The notes under the pieces are model-generated. The model made no database searches and was not told the DNA's origin. It worked only from the letters and a program-made list of their open reading frames with translations. Source: an uncultured Clostridium sp. (GTDB lineage: Bacteria; Bacillota; Clostridia; TANB77; CAG-508). Taken from it: a stretch of DNA of 6,821 bases. The first letter of the stretch is position 1; every line of letters begins with the position of its first letter. A program made the position numbers and the translations under genes. Positions 6,411 to 6,821 of this stretch are shown here, piece after piece. The stretch covers positions 1 through 6,821 of the forward strand of contig USTA01000045.1 of the NCBI GenBank assembly GCA_900557475.1, read 5' to 3'.

Positions 6411-6821
6411 ATGGAATCAAAAAAAATTGAGGTACTAAAGAAAAAGAATAAGATGACTGATAAAGAAAAAAAGATATTAAAAGTTGCCTTTTACATTTTA
6501 GCAATTTTTTGCATAGCAGTTTTTAGTTTTGCATTAACTCCAAAAACATTTCAAAATGATACGTATTATACAATAAAAATGGGGGAGGGAATAAGAGAAT
6601 ATGGCCTAGATGGAGTAGACCATTATTCTTGGCATAACCTGCCATATACTTATCCACACTGGCTATACGATTTAATAACATCATTAGTTTATGATTTTGC
6701 CGGTGGATATGCAGGTATATATATATTAACAGCAGTATTATCTATAATATTGGGAATAAGTTTATTTTTTACCAATAAAAAGATAACCAACAATCCATTT
6801 GTATCATTTGCAATAACACTG
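6411..6821 (+). CDS. Multi-pass membrane protein, GT-C glycosyltransferase-like (3' end outside window)
   Basis: The frame is open from the ATG through the last base, giving 137 residues without a stop, so the gene continues past the window. The N-terminus is very Lys/Glu-rich (residues 1-21, cytoplasmic by the positive-inside rule). A transmembrane helix follows at about 22-43. A soluble loop then carries an Asn-Asp (N49-D50) and a GEGIREYGL segment, followed by DHYSWHNLPYTYPHWLYDLI (70-89), and a second hydrophobic stretch covers about 99-120. The pattern of Asp after the first helix, then G-x-x-I-x-x-x-G, then a Ser/Trp-rich loop with a His-Trp-Leu, resembles GT-C-fold membrane glycosyltransferase-like proteins that use lipid-linked sugars; this is inference from pattern, not a firm family call. 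AGGGA at 6400-6404 supports this ATG over the in-frame one at 6453. It lies 51 nt after leuS and is probably co-transcribed with it. Confidence 0.72.
   Translation, partial: MESKKIEVLKKKNKMTDKEKKILKVAFYILAIFCIAVFSFALTPKTFQNDTYYTIKMGEGIREYGLDGVDHYSWHNLPYTYPHWLYDLITSLVYDFAGGYAGIYILTAVLSIILGISLFFTNKKITNNPFVSFAITL

Overview
The window is strongly A+T-rich, roughly 70% A+T by eye. Arginine is mostly AGA, codons end in A or T, and Shine-Dalgarno sites are AAGGAG-like. The LeuRS is of the Bacillus/Clostridium type: it has a GKSERGGYP zinc-knuckle remnant and no leucine-specific insertion before KMSKS. Together this points to a low-GC Firmicute, most likely a clostridial anaerobe. No genus can be assigned from this sequence alone. 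Translation uses the standard bacterial code: tryptophan is TGG throughout, and the intact ORFs end in TAA or TAG.

Layout. (1) Positions 1-2656, plus strand: a tight run of three genes with gaps of 15 and 12 nt. They are a PgeF/YfiH-type multicopper-oxidase-like (laccase-domain) protein, a family-4 [4Fe-4S] uracil-DNA glycosylase, and a stand-alone GltD-like FAD/NAD(P) iron-sulfur oxidoreductase. The last is broken by one extra base that can be placed within a 10-nt stretch (1870-1879). (2) Positions 2643-2685: a perfect 11-bp hairpin with a T-rich tail ends this run, with the oxidoreductase stop codon starting in its loop. It lies between convergent genes and may also serve the minus-strand gene. 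(3) Positions 2678-3772, minus strand: an unrecognised 364-residue protein with a clear HExxH zinc-metallopeptidase signature and a downstream Asn-Glu-Gly. (4) Positions 3773-3965: a divergent intergenic region with an extended -10 promoter for the metallopeptidase-like gene, two candidate promoters for leuS and a 14-bp palindrome. No T-box is visible. (5) Positions 3966-6359, plus strand: complete leuS. (6) Positions 6360-6410: a short gap able to fold as a compact H-type pseudoknot. (7) Position 6411 to the window end: the start of a multi-pass membrane protein resembling GT-C-type glycosyltransferase-like proteins.

Taken together the genes are mostly housekeeping: cell-wall precursor or purine-related enzymology, DNA repair, redox metabolism and tRNA charging. 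Nothing in the window amounts to a defence system, mobile element, prophage or CRISPR array. The least explained items are the minus-strand HExxH protein, the palindrome in its divergent promoter region, the frameshifted oxidoreductase and the pseudoknot-capable leader before the membrane protein.
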